Source of the DNA: Narthecium ossifragum
Taxonomy: Eukaryota > Streptophyta > Magnoliopsida > Dioscoreales > Nartheciaceae
DNA: 64,000 nt
Assembly (NCBI GenBank): GCA_963920575.1
Contig: OY986965.1
Span: 23,616,829-23,680,828 of the forward strand
Direction: 5' to 3'
Below the pieces are notes generated by a model. It saw only the letters and a list, made by a program, of their open reading frames with translations, was not told where the DNA came from and searched no databases. Made by a program: the position numbers and the translations under genes. How positions within the stretch are numbered: position 1 is the stretch's first letter; each line of letters opens with the position of its first letter. Positions 1 to 9,439 of this stretch are shown piece after piece.

Positions 1-328
1 TAAAAAAAGGGACTAAATGACTTAAAAACTTTCTAAGTGCACTAAACTAAACGACAAAAAAGATCTTCCAAATGGACTAAATGAAAATTATCTGTAAAAA
101 AAATTGGTTATGCCTTAAACTTGGGTAGGGGAAAATGCCCTATATTTTCAATAAATTTGAGGGCCCGGCCAACCAATCACCACCGCCACCGGGTGCTAAC
201 CAGTCGACCAGTCCATTATCATAATTATTAATTGCTTCCAAACATATTCTCACATGCCTAGAGATTGAGAGCCACTGTACGTAACATTTCCTTTGGCTAA
301 TTAAGTTCATAATTAACTAGAACTCGCC
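1..328. other. Upstream flank of the lectin gene
   Basis: AT-rich non-coding sequence ending immediately before the lectin ATG at 329. I see no convincing TATA box at a standard distance and no coding potential. Confidence 0.5.
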
Positions 329-1260
329 ATGGCAACCACCACTCGAATGACCCTCCTGGGCCTCCTCCACCTCCTCTTTCCGTCCATCATCGGCCTTCTC
401 ACAGCACCAACGTATACCACAGCCACAACCATCATCTTCTCCGATCCATTCGAATCCATCAAGGGCGGCGACAAACTCACCGACGGCGACTACACCCTAT
501 CAGTCGGAAATGACTGCAGCCTCGCCCTCTACAAGAGCGAGTCGCTCATATACAGCGTGGAATCCCCAATCCCCAGCACTTCCCACTGCTTCATCTACTT
601 AAATAGTTAAATGGACAGGGCGTGCTCTACGTCTACCCCAACGACGTAAGGACCGCACCTCTGCCGCTGCTCGGCTTGCCGTCGAGCTACGGCCGGTTCG
701 CCTTTGTCCTCGACGGCGGCAAGCTCAACATCTACGGCCCAGCCATCTGGTCCAACGGCGTCGGCTTCAACCAAAGTAGTACTACACTAGAACAGCAGCA
801 GCAGCAGCAGCACTCTATGCAAGCCGCCAGTGCTAACAGTCTCATCATATACTCCGGGAACTATTTCGATGCCAGTAGCAGCGGCGCCGACATCGTCGCA
901 GCGGCATACTTCCGCATCTCGGTGGTCATCAGAGCCAATTGCACGATTGCCGTACTCGCTGAAGATGGCTCGATCATATGGGGCTCCTACACGCCGACGT
1001 ATAAGGTACGTGGGCAGTGCCGGCTGCAGCTGAGGTCTGACGGCGAGCTCGTGATCGGAGACCGGGTCAAGTACGGCAATGGCGTGCCGACGGCTATTGT
1101 CTATGGTGTCTGGCGCAGCGGAATCTCGTCCAAGGCGACGAAGGTGTATGTCTGTGTTCTTAGGTATAACGGAGAGCTTGTGACTTATGGTTTAAAGGAT
1201 AAGATCTATGGAGAAAAGACGATTGCTGAAGGAGAGATTAAAATGGTTACAGGAGCTTAA
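329..1260 (+). pseudogene. Monocot mannose-binding-like (bulb-type) lectin, frameshifted
   Basis: Secreted lectin-like protein of the monocot B-lectin (GNA-like) family, whose active members bind mannose and act in storage or defence. The first frame (329-610, 93 codons) opens with a hydrophobic signal peptide (about residues 8-30) and a first B-lectin repeat with the pattern DGDYTLSVGNDCSLALY. It stops at TAA 608. A second frame resumes at about 610 and runs to 1260, carrying the rest of domain 1, a glutamine run (EQQQQQQH) and a second B-lectin domain (RSDGELVIGD, RYNGELVTYG). A one-base loss or two-base gain near 608 explains both frames; together they would give about 305 residues, the usual size of a two-domain monocot lectin without introns. 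The QxDxNxVxY mannose sites are degenerate in every repeat, so sugar binding may be lost anyway. A sequencing error is the alternative to a true pseudogene. The family call is firm; activity is doubtful. Confidence 0.85.
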
Positions 1261-1683
1261 AGGCCATGGCTAGCTAGTATGTGTGAGTTCTACGTCATGC
1301 TTCGTTTGTAATAACATCTATAAAGTTACGAGACCAATAAGAAGGGCTTCTGGTAATAATATCTATGAAGTTATGTTATTCGGAGTCTCTTTAAAAAAGT
1401 TTTGGGTATATTTGGATTAATTCGAAATTTCTTTGCATCATTAGATGAGATTTATATGAACTGATTTTAATATCTACAATCTGAAACTGGTATGTCGGCC
1501 TAGGTCATAGGTCCGGTCTAACATTGGGCAGCGTCAGCCCAACATGGCAAGTCCTAATAATACCCATGAAATTCAGATCGGGCCAAATCCTTTCGGAGGT
1601 AAGCCTGACATGACCCAAGTTGGAAAACTTTTGCCCCGGCCCATCCACACAAGTGTATAGCCATTCAGATGGCGCGCCAATAT
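1261..1683. other. 3' flank of the lectin gene
   Basis: Non-coding. Contains a polyadenylation-like AATAAG near 1337 and a short local duplication (TAATAACATCTATAAAGTTA near 1309, repeated imperfectly near 1355). Nothing else recognised. Confidence 0.4.
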
Positions 1684-1960
1684 GGGGCTGTTTGGTAAAG
1701 GATTAGACTATTCTGGATTAAAAGATATTCAGGTCAGACAAGTTTAGATAATGAGTGGGAATAGATCAAAATATTTTTTTTAATAAAAATAAAAATATAA
1801 ATATAATCGGGGTGGAATTAAATGATGGAAAAAAGTGATATCCCCATTTTTGGAATGGCCACATTAACCCACATTAATCCTATTTTACTAACCCTGTTCT
1901 GTTTTTGGATAACACTGGTATAACGTGTGGATACAACGTTATCCCCAAACCAAACACATG
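1684..1960. mobile_element. MITE-like element (hAT- or Harbinger-like termini)
   Basis: The left end reads GGGGCTGTTTGGTAAAGGAT. The right end, reverse-complemented, reads TGTGTTTGGTTTGGGGATAA, so the ends share an imperfect terminal inverted repeat around TGTTTGGT. The interior is AT-rich and non-coding and the size, about 277 bp, suits a MITE. I could not define a clean target duplication, so the superfamily is unresolved. Confidence 0.5.
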
Positions 1961-2239
1961 TACTGTCCCGAGGGAAATGGCTTTTATTGGTACCCACTCA
2001 CTCATAATTTTACGGACATAAATATTAATAATAAATTTTCCATGCCAAACATATACTGCTAATTGCTGGATTAGTGCTCAACCTCACACACTGCATTAAT
2101 TGCATCAGAAATCGAAGACACTTCTTTTTCCCACTAATAAATTGGTGGTACAATCACTTGCGCTATTGCTATCAAAATTATAAATCGTCTCTTTCCCGGT
2201 ACTACCGCTTCAACTATTAATATCACCTCATCTTTCTCG
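1961..2239. other. AT-rich intergenic sequence
   Basis: No ORF, repeat or element end recognised. Confidence 0.4.
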
Positions 2240-3275
2240 ATGCTATTTTTATTTTTCAAAATTAATTTTTATTTTTTTTAATTCATTTTTATCTTTTTAC
2301 ATGTATTTTTATCCTTATGAATTCATTTTCATATTTCATACATTTTCATCTTTTCAACTTTATTTTCATCATTTTAAATCTATTTTCGTCTTTTTTTAAC
2401 TTTATTTTTATCTTTTTAACTCTATTTTTATCTTTCTAAATTCATTTTCATCTTTCTAAACTCATTTTCATCTTTTTAAATTCATTTTCATCATTCTGAA
2501 TTCATTTTCATCTTTTTAAATTCATTTTCAACTTTCTGAATTCATTTTCATCTTTTTAAATTCATTTTCATCTATCTGCATTCATTTTCATCTTTTTACA
2601 TTTCATTTTCATCTTTCTGAATTCATTTTCATCTTTCAAAATTCATTTTCATCTTTTTGAATTCATTTACATCTTTCATACATTTTCATCTTCTTAACTC
2701 TATGTTCATCATTTTAAATCTATTTTTATCATTTTAAAATTCATTTTTATCTTTCTGAATTCATTTTAATCTTTCATACAATTTCATCTTTTTAACTCTA
2801 TTTTATCATTTTTAATCTATTTTCGTCTTTTTTAACTTTATTTTTATCTTTTTAACTCTATTTTCATCTTTCTGAATTCATTTTCATTTTTCTAAATTCT
2901 TTCATCTTTTTAAATTCATTTTCATCTTTTTCAATTCATTTTCATTTTTCTAAATTCATTTTCATCTTTTTAGTCGCATTTTCATATGTTTAAATGCATT
3001 TTCATATTTAATGTATTTTCATCTTTTTAACTCTATTTTCATCATTTTAAATGTATTTTCATTTTTTTAACTTTATTTTTATCTTTTTAACTCTATTTTC
3101 ATCTTTTTAAATGTATTTTCATCTTTTTAATGTATTTTCATCTTTTTTAATGTATTTTCACCTTTTTTAATGCATTTTCATCTTGCATGCATTTTCATCT
3201 TTTAAACTCTATTTTCATCTTTTTAAATTCATTTTCATCTTTTTAAATTCATTTTCATCTTTTTAAATCTTCAAA
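2240..3275. repeat. AT-rich minisatellite, unit about 18 bp
   Basis: About 55 degenerate copies of a unit close to ATTCATTTTCATCTTTTTAA fill this kilobase on one strand. Units vary in the first two bases and in T-run length. A higher-order duplication is visible: the block of variant units (TTCATACATTTTCATC ... CTTTATTTTTATC) near 2333-2430 recurs near 2690-2720 and 2770-2860. No coding potential. Confidence 0.9.
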
Positions 3276-3859
3276 TTACAACTTAATTGGCTGAAATTCT
3301 CCATCAAGAGTCTCTTCGGTCACATCCACTTTTCTTCTATAAATTTCTTTATCTTTTTCCATATTTTTCCATGGTTTTTTTACCATTTTTTTCCTATTTT
3401 TCTATCATTTTTCCCTATTTTTTCCCGACTTTTCTCTCTCCTCTTCCTCTATCTCCACCTCCGGCTTGCCTCCCAAGCCATCGTCTCGATTACCATCCGC
3501 TGAAGTGACTCGATCGGATCCGGGGTTGGCTCAAGCGGGTGGATCGGGGCCGGAAATGGTCGGAGGAAGGGTTGTAGAGGCAAGGGGGCCTCGGATCGGG
3601 GGCTGGGCGAAGCTAGAGGCCGGCAGGGAGGTGGAGTCTGATGGGGCGATGACGGATCTAAGAGGGAGGAGGAGCTCGGATGGGCTCCCGACGTGGACGG
3701 AGGCCATGGATGGGTGACTGAGGATTCAATCTACCGAAGCGGATAGAGGAGATCGGTGGCGGAGAAGGAGGTTCCTGTGACAAGCTGCGCAAGCGAGACT
3801 TGGGGAGAACGTTCCAGGATGAATCGTGGGTCGTCGACGATCGGGATCCATCGACGTTG
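3276..3859. other. Pyrimidine-rich then GC-rich sequence, no gene seen
   Basis: 3276-3450 continues T-rich sequence. 3450-3859 is GC-rich and open in several frames simply because it is stop-poor. I recognise no domain. Confidence 0.4.
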
Positions 3860-3879
3860 GGGTGGGGGCACCGGAGGAG

Positions 3880-3990
3880 GCACTCCATCTCCTCCCGCCA
3901 GATCCGGGTTCTCCTCCTTCTTGATCCTCTTCAAAGCCACGACCTCGCTGGACTTCCTGCCAATGGCCCTGGACACGACGCCGTAGCGAA
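3880..3990 (-). pseudogene. CDK-like protein kinase fragment A
   Basis: On the minus strand the frame reads YGVVSRAIGRKSSEVVALKR, matching the end of the kinase glycine-rich loop followed by the VALK lysine that positions ATP. The context resembles plant CDKG/CDK11-type cyclin-dependent kinases. Only about 35 residues match before the sequence becomes proline-rich and unrelated, so most of the kinase is absent. It lies head to head with the aspartic protease remnant and about 0.5 kb from a second, overlapping piece of the same kinase family. Non-functional fragment. Confidence 0.6.
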
Positions 3991-4002
3991 CTTGGAGCTC
4001 AC

Positions 4003-4400
4003 CATGAGTTCACTACTACTGCTGCTCATCTTGCTCGCCTGGCTGCTCACCAGCAGCAGCTCGCCCGCCCAACAGCACGGCTACCTCCTAAAACTCCAGC
4101 CGCACCGCTCCACGACGCGCCCCGCAACCTCCGAAGCCCTCGCCCAGGATACCACCCAGCACTCCTCCTCTCTCAAGTCCTCGTCTTCTATCTCCGCCCC
4201 AGTTGTCTCCGACGCCTCCACCGGGGCTGCCCGGTAGTTCGTCGACGTCCACGTAGGCACACCTCCACAACACCTCCGACACCGGCAGCGACCTCGTCTG
4301 GGCCCGCTGCTCCCCTTGCAGCAATAACAGCCGCTGCCTCCGCCCCTCCTCCTCCTCCTTCTTCCCCCGCCTCTCGTCCACCTCGCCGGGCTTGCTGTCG
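4003..4400 (+). pseudogene. Nepenthesin-like aspartic protease, N-terminal remnant
   Basis: Secreted A1-family (pepsin-like) protease fragment. From ATG 4003 the frame has a leucine-rich signal peptide (MSSLLLLLILLAWLLTSSSS) and a proregion-like stretch ending near 4230. An in-frame TAG (4235-4237) sits where a glutamine or tyrosine is expected. The same frame continues as FVDVHVGTPPQH, the hallmark start of plant nepenthesins. A small deletion then shifts the frame and the active-site block DTGSDLVWARCSPC follows in another frame at about 4278-4320. The catalytic Asp motif survives but the rest of the enzyme, including the second Asp, is absent. Confidence 0.7.
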
Positions 4401-4555
4401 ATTGCCCTGGACACGACGTCGTAGGTGCTCTCGCCAATCTTTTCGAGCTCCTCAAACTCATCCACGCTTCCGTAATGCTCTAAGAAGGAACCTATGGTCC
4501 TCTGAGTCAGATCCGCGTCGATCTTCTTTTGAACATTTTGGCTTCTGATTGCCAC
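4390..4555 (-). pseudogene. CDK-like protein kinase fragment B
   Basis: The minus-strand frame reads GSVDEFEELEKIGESTYDVV and then SRAIDSKPGEV, aligning with the start of plant CDKG/CDK11-type kinase domains, which begin with SVDEFE and the glycine-rich loop GEGTYGVV. Two loop glycines are replaced (GESTYDVV), and the sequence diverges before the catalytic lysine. It overlaps in content with fragment A at 3880-3990, so the locus holds two partial copies of one kinase start. Confidence 0.6.
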
Positions 4556-4641
4556 CTCCCCCTCCTTGATGGTCTCGGCGCCGGGATCAGGACGAGGCCG
4601 GGAACGCCGGCGGCCATCATTAGCCTCTTTGGGTTTCCAAT

Positions 4642-5049
4642 CTAGATGGGAATCACAAGCTCTGCTGGTCCTTCATGAGTTATCTTAGACTCCTTTACTC
4701 GGCTAGTTCCTTCATGAGTTATCTCAAGCTTCTCCCATATTTCCTTAGCCGATTTACAAGCTGAAATTCTATTAAATTCATCAGGGCTAAGGGCACAAAA
4801 TAAGAAATTTTTGGCTTTGGCATTGACTTGGAGATTTTTCAAATCAATACGGGTGAGCTCACTTCTAGCCTTAGGCACTTCCTTTCCTTCATGAATTTTG
4901 GTAGGAATAATTGGGCCATCCTCAATAGTCATCCATGCTTCATAATCCATGGATTTTACAAATATTTCCATTCTATTCTTCCAATATTTATAATTTGAAC
5001 CATTGAAGTATGGTGGCCTATTTGTGGATTGTCCTTCTATGTTTTCCAT
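4642..5049 (-). pseudogene. Ty1/copia gag, 5' part (element N)
   Basis: The frame starts with a segment containing PPYFNGSNYKYWKNRMEIFV, the N-terminal signature of plant Ty1/copia gag (DUF4219 and UBN2 families), and ends in AKEIWEKLEITHEG. Gag forms the virus-like particle. Only about 135 codons remain; the rest of gag and all of pol are missing past 4640. A short internal duplication (ITHEGTSRVKESKITHEG) lies at the broken end. The start codon is about 50 bp downstream of the primer-binding site in element orientation, as expected. Confidence 0.85.
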
Positions 5050-5099
5050 ATTGATTTAGGATCCTCTAAGGGCTGTTACACCACAAAATTAGAGACCTA

Positions 5100-5112
5100 G
5101 CTCTGATACCAA
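5100..5112 (-). other. Primer-binding site of element N (tRNA-iMet)
   Basis: The minus strand reads TTGGTATCAGAGC, complementary to the 3' end of initiator tRNA-Met, directly inside the LTR that starts at 5114. Confidence 0.85.
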
Positions 5113-5368
5113 TTGAAGCTCTAAGAGGGGGGCTTATCTTAGGCTTTAAACAATAAAATAAATTAAGGAAAACTGAGTAGGAGGAGTCTAATCAAGTAAT
5201 ATGCTTGCAATGATAAGAGTAGATACTTAAGCATATAAATAGAAGGATAGAAGAGAGTTAGAGAGATTGCACCAGAATATTTATAGTGGTTCGGCCAACC
5301 ATGCCTACGTCCACTTCTCCCAAGGGCCTCCTTGGGGTTCCACTACTTGCAAGACCTCTTACAAGCTT

Positions 5369-5460
5369 CCACCAAGCTTACGGGTGCTTGACAACCTATC
5401 CACCAAGCTTACGGGTGCTTGGCAACCTATCCACCAAGCTTACGGGTGCTTGGTAACCTT
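5369..5460. repeat. Three 31-bp tandem units in the copia LTR
   Basis: The core ACCAAGCTTACGGGTGCTTG occurs three times in a row (near 5370, 5401 and 5432) with only one or two substitutions between copies. Confidence 0.9.
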
Positions 5461-5627
5461 ACAATCTCTCCAATATCACTATTGGATCTCTCTCTCAAAG
5501 TCTACTTCACACTTGAAGTAGTTTTACAAAGGTTTAGCTCACTAATAAGAGATAGAAACTTGCTAGAATATTATTACAATAATCCCTTAGCTCCCTCTAA
5601 GTACTTGGCAAGTTTGCTGGACTTTCC

Positions 5628-5635
5628 CTTTTATA
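5628..5635 (-). promoter_or_regulatory. TATA box of the copia N LTR
   Basis: The minus strand reads GCTATAAAAGGG. It lies mid-LTR, about 0.6 kb from the U3 end, where a retrotransposon promoter is expected. Confidence 0.6.
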
Positions 5636-5717
5636 GCTGAGCTTCCAACCCTTCCAAATAGCCTCCCAATGGCTATTTCTTTCTCCTGCAATGGCTCTTT
5701 AACGGCTAGTTTCTGGG

Positions 5718-6142
5718 CTCACGGTCGACCGTCGCATCGTCCGTGACATCGTCTGCCAGTCTTTTCTTGAGCCACGGTCGATCCACCAATCGACCGTCGC
5801 GCCGCACGGTCGATCCGCCTATCGACCGTCACGCCTCACGGTCGACCATCCCATCGACCGTGACATCGTCCGTCAGGCTCTGTCTGGAAAATCGCTTCCC
5901 ACGGTCGATACACCGATCGACCGTCGCTCCACCGATCGACCGTCGCTCCTTCGAGCCAACTCACATAGGCCACGGTCGATCGGTCCATCGACCGTCACAC
6001 CTCACGGTCGACCGTCCCATCGACCGTGACATCGACCATCGCCTATATTCCCATTATCAGCTTCCGCAGTCGATCCTTTCATCAACCGCCATATCCCACG
6101 GTCGATCCATGCATCGTCCGTCGCATCGACCGTCAGTACAAA
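5718..6142. repeat. Cluster of ACGGTCGA / GACCGT inverted repeats
   Basis: At least twenty copies of ACGGTCGATC-type and ATCGACCGTC-type blocks alternate with 4-8 bp spacers, so each pair forms an inverted repeat such as CGGTCGATCC...ATCGACCG. The cluster lies in U3, upstream of the TATA box in element orientation. Confidence 0.85.
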
Positions 6143-6252
6143 ACTCAATAAATATGATTTAAATGCTTTCCAAATTAAGGGATAATAATATTAAATCATT
6201 GTTTTATCATCAAATATATATTGACATCATCAAAACAATATCTGGGCTAACA

Positions 6253-7829
6253 CTCATGGGATGAGATCGATCTCGTTTGGGGTGGCACGCCCCGCCCGAG
6301 CGAGAGCGATCTCCCTGGGAGGGAGATCGATCTCTTGGTGGGTGGCGTCGGTACGTCAAGGGTCACATACGAGATCGATCTTCATATGGGTGGAGATCGA
6401 TCCCGTTGGGGTGACCAGGATGGGTGCTTCTAGCCTCGAAGCAGATCGATCTCATTGCTATATGAGATCGATCTCCTTCGGTGCAGAGAGGGTTTTTACT
6501 TGTTTTAAGTGCTGTTTTACCCACGGGGTTGCACATGCAAGTGGTTTTGACGGTTTTGCCCTCGGGGCTTAACATGTTGCTTATCCTGCTTATTGTTTAC
6601 TGCTTTGTGGTTAACCGAGGGAGTAATGAACCCTCGGGAATGCTTAGTATAAATGGGCCATGGGTTATGCCCTTTACCGCCTTGTGGTGAACCGAAGGAG
6701 TCATGACCCTCGGGAGTGGTTAGTTTAAATGGGCCGATGGTGTGCCCCTGCTGTGTTGTTTGTTACCGCTTTCCTTACTCATATCCTGCCCTGCTTGCTG
6801 TGCATTAGACATGCTAGGTTAGACTGGGTGGGGTTGACTCGTGGACTTCGGTGATCAAAGGCTAAGTGGAGGATGCCGTTACTCGACTTGTGTCCCCATG
6901 CTGATTATCCAGCATGGGCAAGGGTGTCCTACAGGCACCGTCTGGACCACCCTATGTCAAGGACCGTCGGAGGTAGCCCAGTCCTCGAGCAGTGGCTATC
7001 GGAGGGACGTACGTTGGACAGGAACCCTGGGGGGGAGGAAACATCGATGGGATCGATGGACTCCCTGGCTTGACTCAGTCTTTGGTCGGGAGTTAGGGGT
7101 CGTGTTGGCTTTGCTGCTTGGAGTACTGAGAGATGGTAGTCTTAACCACGGTCGTTCCGCCAAGTGTGGAGATCCTGCTTGGAGAAGGGTGTCCTACTAG
7201 TAGCGTCATGTCCACCCTGTGTCAGGGATTGTCGGAGTTGCCCACCCCTGAGCAGTGGTTGTCGGAGGGGCGTACTTGGGACAGGAGCCTTTCGGGTTAT
7301 TGACGGGATTTATGGGATCCTTGACAAGCCTCAGTACTTGGCTTCAGAGTTGGTTCGTTGGGTGTTGCCTTCCTAGCGAGAGTGGTAGAGTAGGACCCTG
7401 CTGAGTTGTTGCTCATTCCTACCTGGACTGTGTTGTTTGCAGGTGCAGGTCCCAGCTCCACTCCGGTGCTTCCCCGTCGGTTGTCTCGTGGTGGCGCGCC
7501 GGCTCCTGATCATGTCTGAGGGTCAGGATGGTTTTGTTTGTGCCTTTGCGGAGACCCCGGTGGGTGTTGTAGTTTTTTTGGGGACTGTTGTTGATCCCTT
7601 GTAAATCTATTGTATTAGAACTCTTGTTTAACTCTATTATATCTGTTTTGTAATAGATGTTAATAGATGTTGTTAAGTTCTGCTTCCGCCTTGTGCTTGC
7701 AGCCAGCTGTTTCCGCCAGCTGTGCGTTAGTCTCATCTGTTTCCGCCAGTTGAGGCTAGTAGTTGTAGGCTCTTTCCCCCTCGTGTCCCGGCCCGGTCTG
7801 GGGTCTACGGGTCGGGGGGCGATATCACA
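6253..7829 (+). mobile_element. Chromovirus-like LTR piece O (5' truncated)
   Basis: Order and wording follow the LTRs of Z and X: an AGATCGATCT cluster (6262-6480), CGCCCCGCCCGAGCGAG, a GTGGTGAACCGAAGGAGTCATGACCCTCGGGAG block and a terminal GGGGGGCGATATCACA. It is strongly diverged and lacks its first part, because it abuts the copia LTR at 6252. No primer site follows, so it is a solo or truncated LTR. Confidence 0.65.
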
Positions 7830-8675
7830 CCTCCCTCTCTTGTCTCGCCAACCATGCCGTTACCGTGCCGAGCTCCGATTGCCGTTCTTCTTCGCTGGAT
7901 CTCTTCGCCGTTCATACCACCGCCGCCCCAAGACCCACTCCATGGCCGCCACCTCCAAGCTCCGCCGCTAGCTCGCTCCCTTCTCCGACTACGGCAACCC
8001 TGCAGCTCAAGCTTCGCCTCGGATCACAACATCGTCCTTGTCCGGCTCTATCCTCGCCGATCTGCCAGATCAGTTTTGATGGGGTCGGGGAGGCGAAGGA
8101 GGAGAGGGTGGGCGGAGGGGGTGGAGATGAGGAAGGGTTGGAGGATAGGGAGGTTGGATGGGGGGCGCTGACGTCAGGGGATGGGGCGAGAGGACAGTCA
8201 GGGAGAGACGGCCGGAGAGGTGGCCGAAGAGGGAGGTGGAGGAGGACTTGGGGGGGGGGGAAATCCCGATGTAAACACAATCCAACGGTTCGTGTGTGCA
8301 TCAGTTGGGCATCCGATGTGGGGTGCCTCAGTTGGGCGTCCGATGCGGGGTGCATCGGTTGCCCCCCAAATCCCGCTAGCATGGCCTTTCATTTTTGAAG
8401 TTTTTAAATAATAATATTTTAATAAAATATTATTAATATATACGTGTCGAGAAAAATATAGATTGGGATATGACTCTTTTGGCGACGTCAGCCCTCGCCT
8501 CGGCATCCTTAATCACCGACGCCTCTCAAGAGCCCACCGACTGTCTCCCTTGCCCAGAGCTTCCAATCGAACCCTTCTCATCCCCCTCCCCCTAAGATTT
8601 CTCTCTCTTCCTAGCTACGCCACCAGGAGGCTGGCGACGAGATCAACGAAATGACTTTGATACGCTGAGTCCCAC
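7830..8675. other. GC-rich sequence with local repeats, no gene seen
   Basis: 7830-8260 is GC-rich and overlapping frames are open, but none shows a known domain. At 8300-8365 a unit containing CAGTTGGGCATCCGATGTGG is repeated about three times. At 8407-8440 an AT-only hairpin (AATAATATTTTAATAAAATATT) occurs. Confidence 0.4.
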
Positions 8676-9070
8676 TGATGAGTCACTAAATATTCATAAT
8701 TAAACCCCTTAAATTACCTTTGTTAGGCCTAGAGTAGTTGTATTTAATAATTTGTTAGTTGATTTCAGATTTAATCATGATTTGAGAAGAAATACAAGAA
8801 ATTCAGCTAAAATGATGAATTTATGTGATAGAGACTGCTTCGTCGCATCCTGTCAGGAGAATATTCTCCAGAAATGTTTTATACGTCCAAATATTCTGAA
8901 ATTTTAGTACATAATAGAAGACTTCAAGAGCTACAACTTTCATGTTGGACATTTTGGAAGAATCCGGATGTATTGATATCAGGTTTGAAGAAGATAACGA
9001 TATACGGACAATTACCAATTAGTCTCATCTGGAGACTTTTCTTCCTCTGTTGTCCAGATAGAAGTTTTTA
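8676..9070 (+). mobile_element. Truncated LTR remnant P, same family as element R
   Basis: It begins TGATGAGTCACTAAATATTC and continues through ATTAAACCCCTTAAATTACC and GGCCTAGAGTAGTTGTATTT, following the sense-strand start of the R LTRs with scattered changes. It also keeps TACAACTTTCATGTTGG. The match fades after about 9000 and no end or partner LTR is present. Confidence 0.7.
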
Positions 9071-9439
9071 ACCCATTTCGTCCCCTAATCACCAATATTA
9101 TGATGAAAATACCCTTTCCTCTTCAAAATTAAAAAAAAATAAAAAAGAAAAGAAATGGGGAGCCGGAGAAGGAGGTGGTAGCGGGGATGGTGTCGAGGAA
9201 GAAGGTGACGACGGGGATCGACGTCAAATGGCGCGGCAACATCGATCCGAAGGGATCCGACGCCGTCCGATCTCGTCGCCGATCTCCACTTTCGATTCCA
9301 TTGCCGATCGGGATGTCGTCGGCGTCGGTCGCGATCCCGTCGCGAGCTCGCGATCCACAATCTCGGGATCGGGACGGGGAGGTCGGAGATGAGGGATTGC
9401 GACGGACGGGGTCGGAAGGAGGAGGAGATTGTCGGACAG
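9071..9439. other. GC-rich sequence, no gene seen
   Basis: Rich in CGATC and CGTCG words; frames are open on both strands without a recognisable domain. Confidence 0.4.

Larger units (their letters stand above)
5114..6252 (-). mobile_element. LTR of truncated Ty1/copia element N
   Basis: In element orientation it starts TGTTAGCCCAG at 6252 and ends in TTCA at 5114, next to the tRNA-iMet primer site. Length 1139 bp. It contains a minus-strand TATA box, three 31-bp tandem units and a cluster of ACGGTCGA-type repeats, listed separately. The partner LTR is absent, so the element is broken on its left side. Confidence 0.8.

Noticed and set aside
5718..6142. CRISPR-like array in the copia LTR
   Set aside because: Repeats are degenerate, palindromic, with 4-8 bp spacers, in a plant LTR; not a CRISPR array.
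7854..8400. Several overlapping ORFs of 100-177 codons on both strands
   Set aside because: Open on both strands at once, low complexity, no motif; a composition effect.
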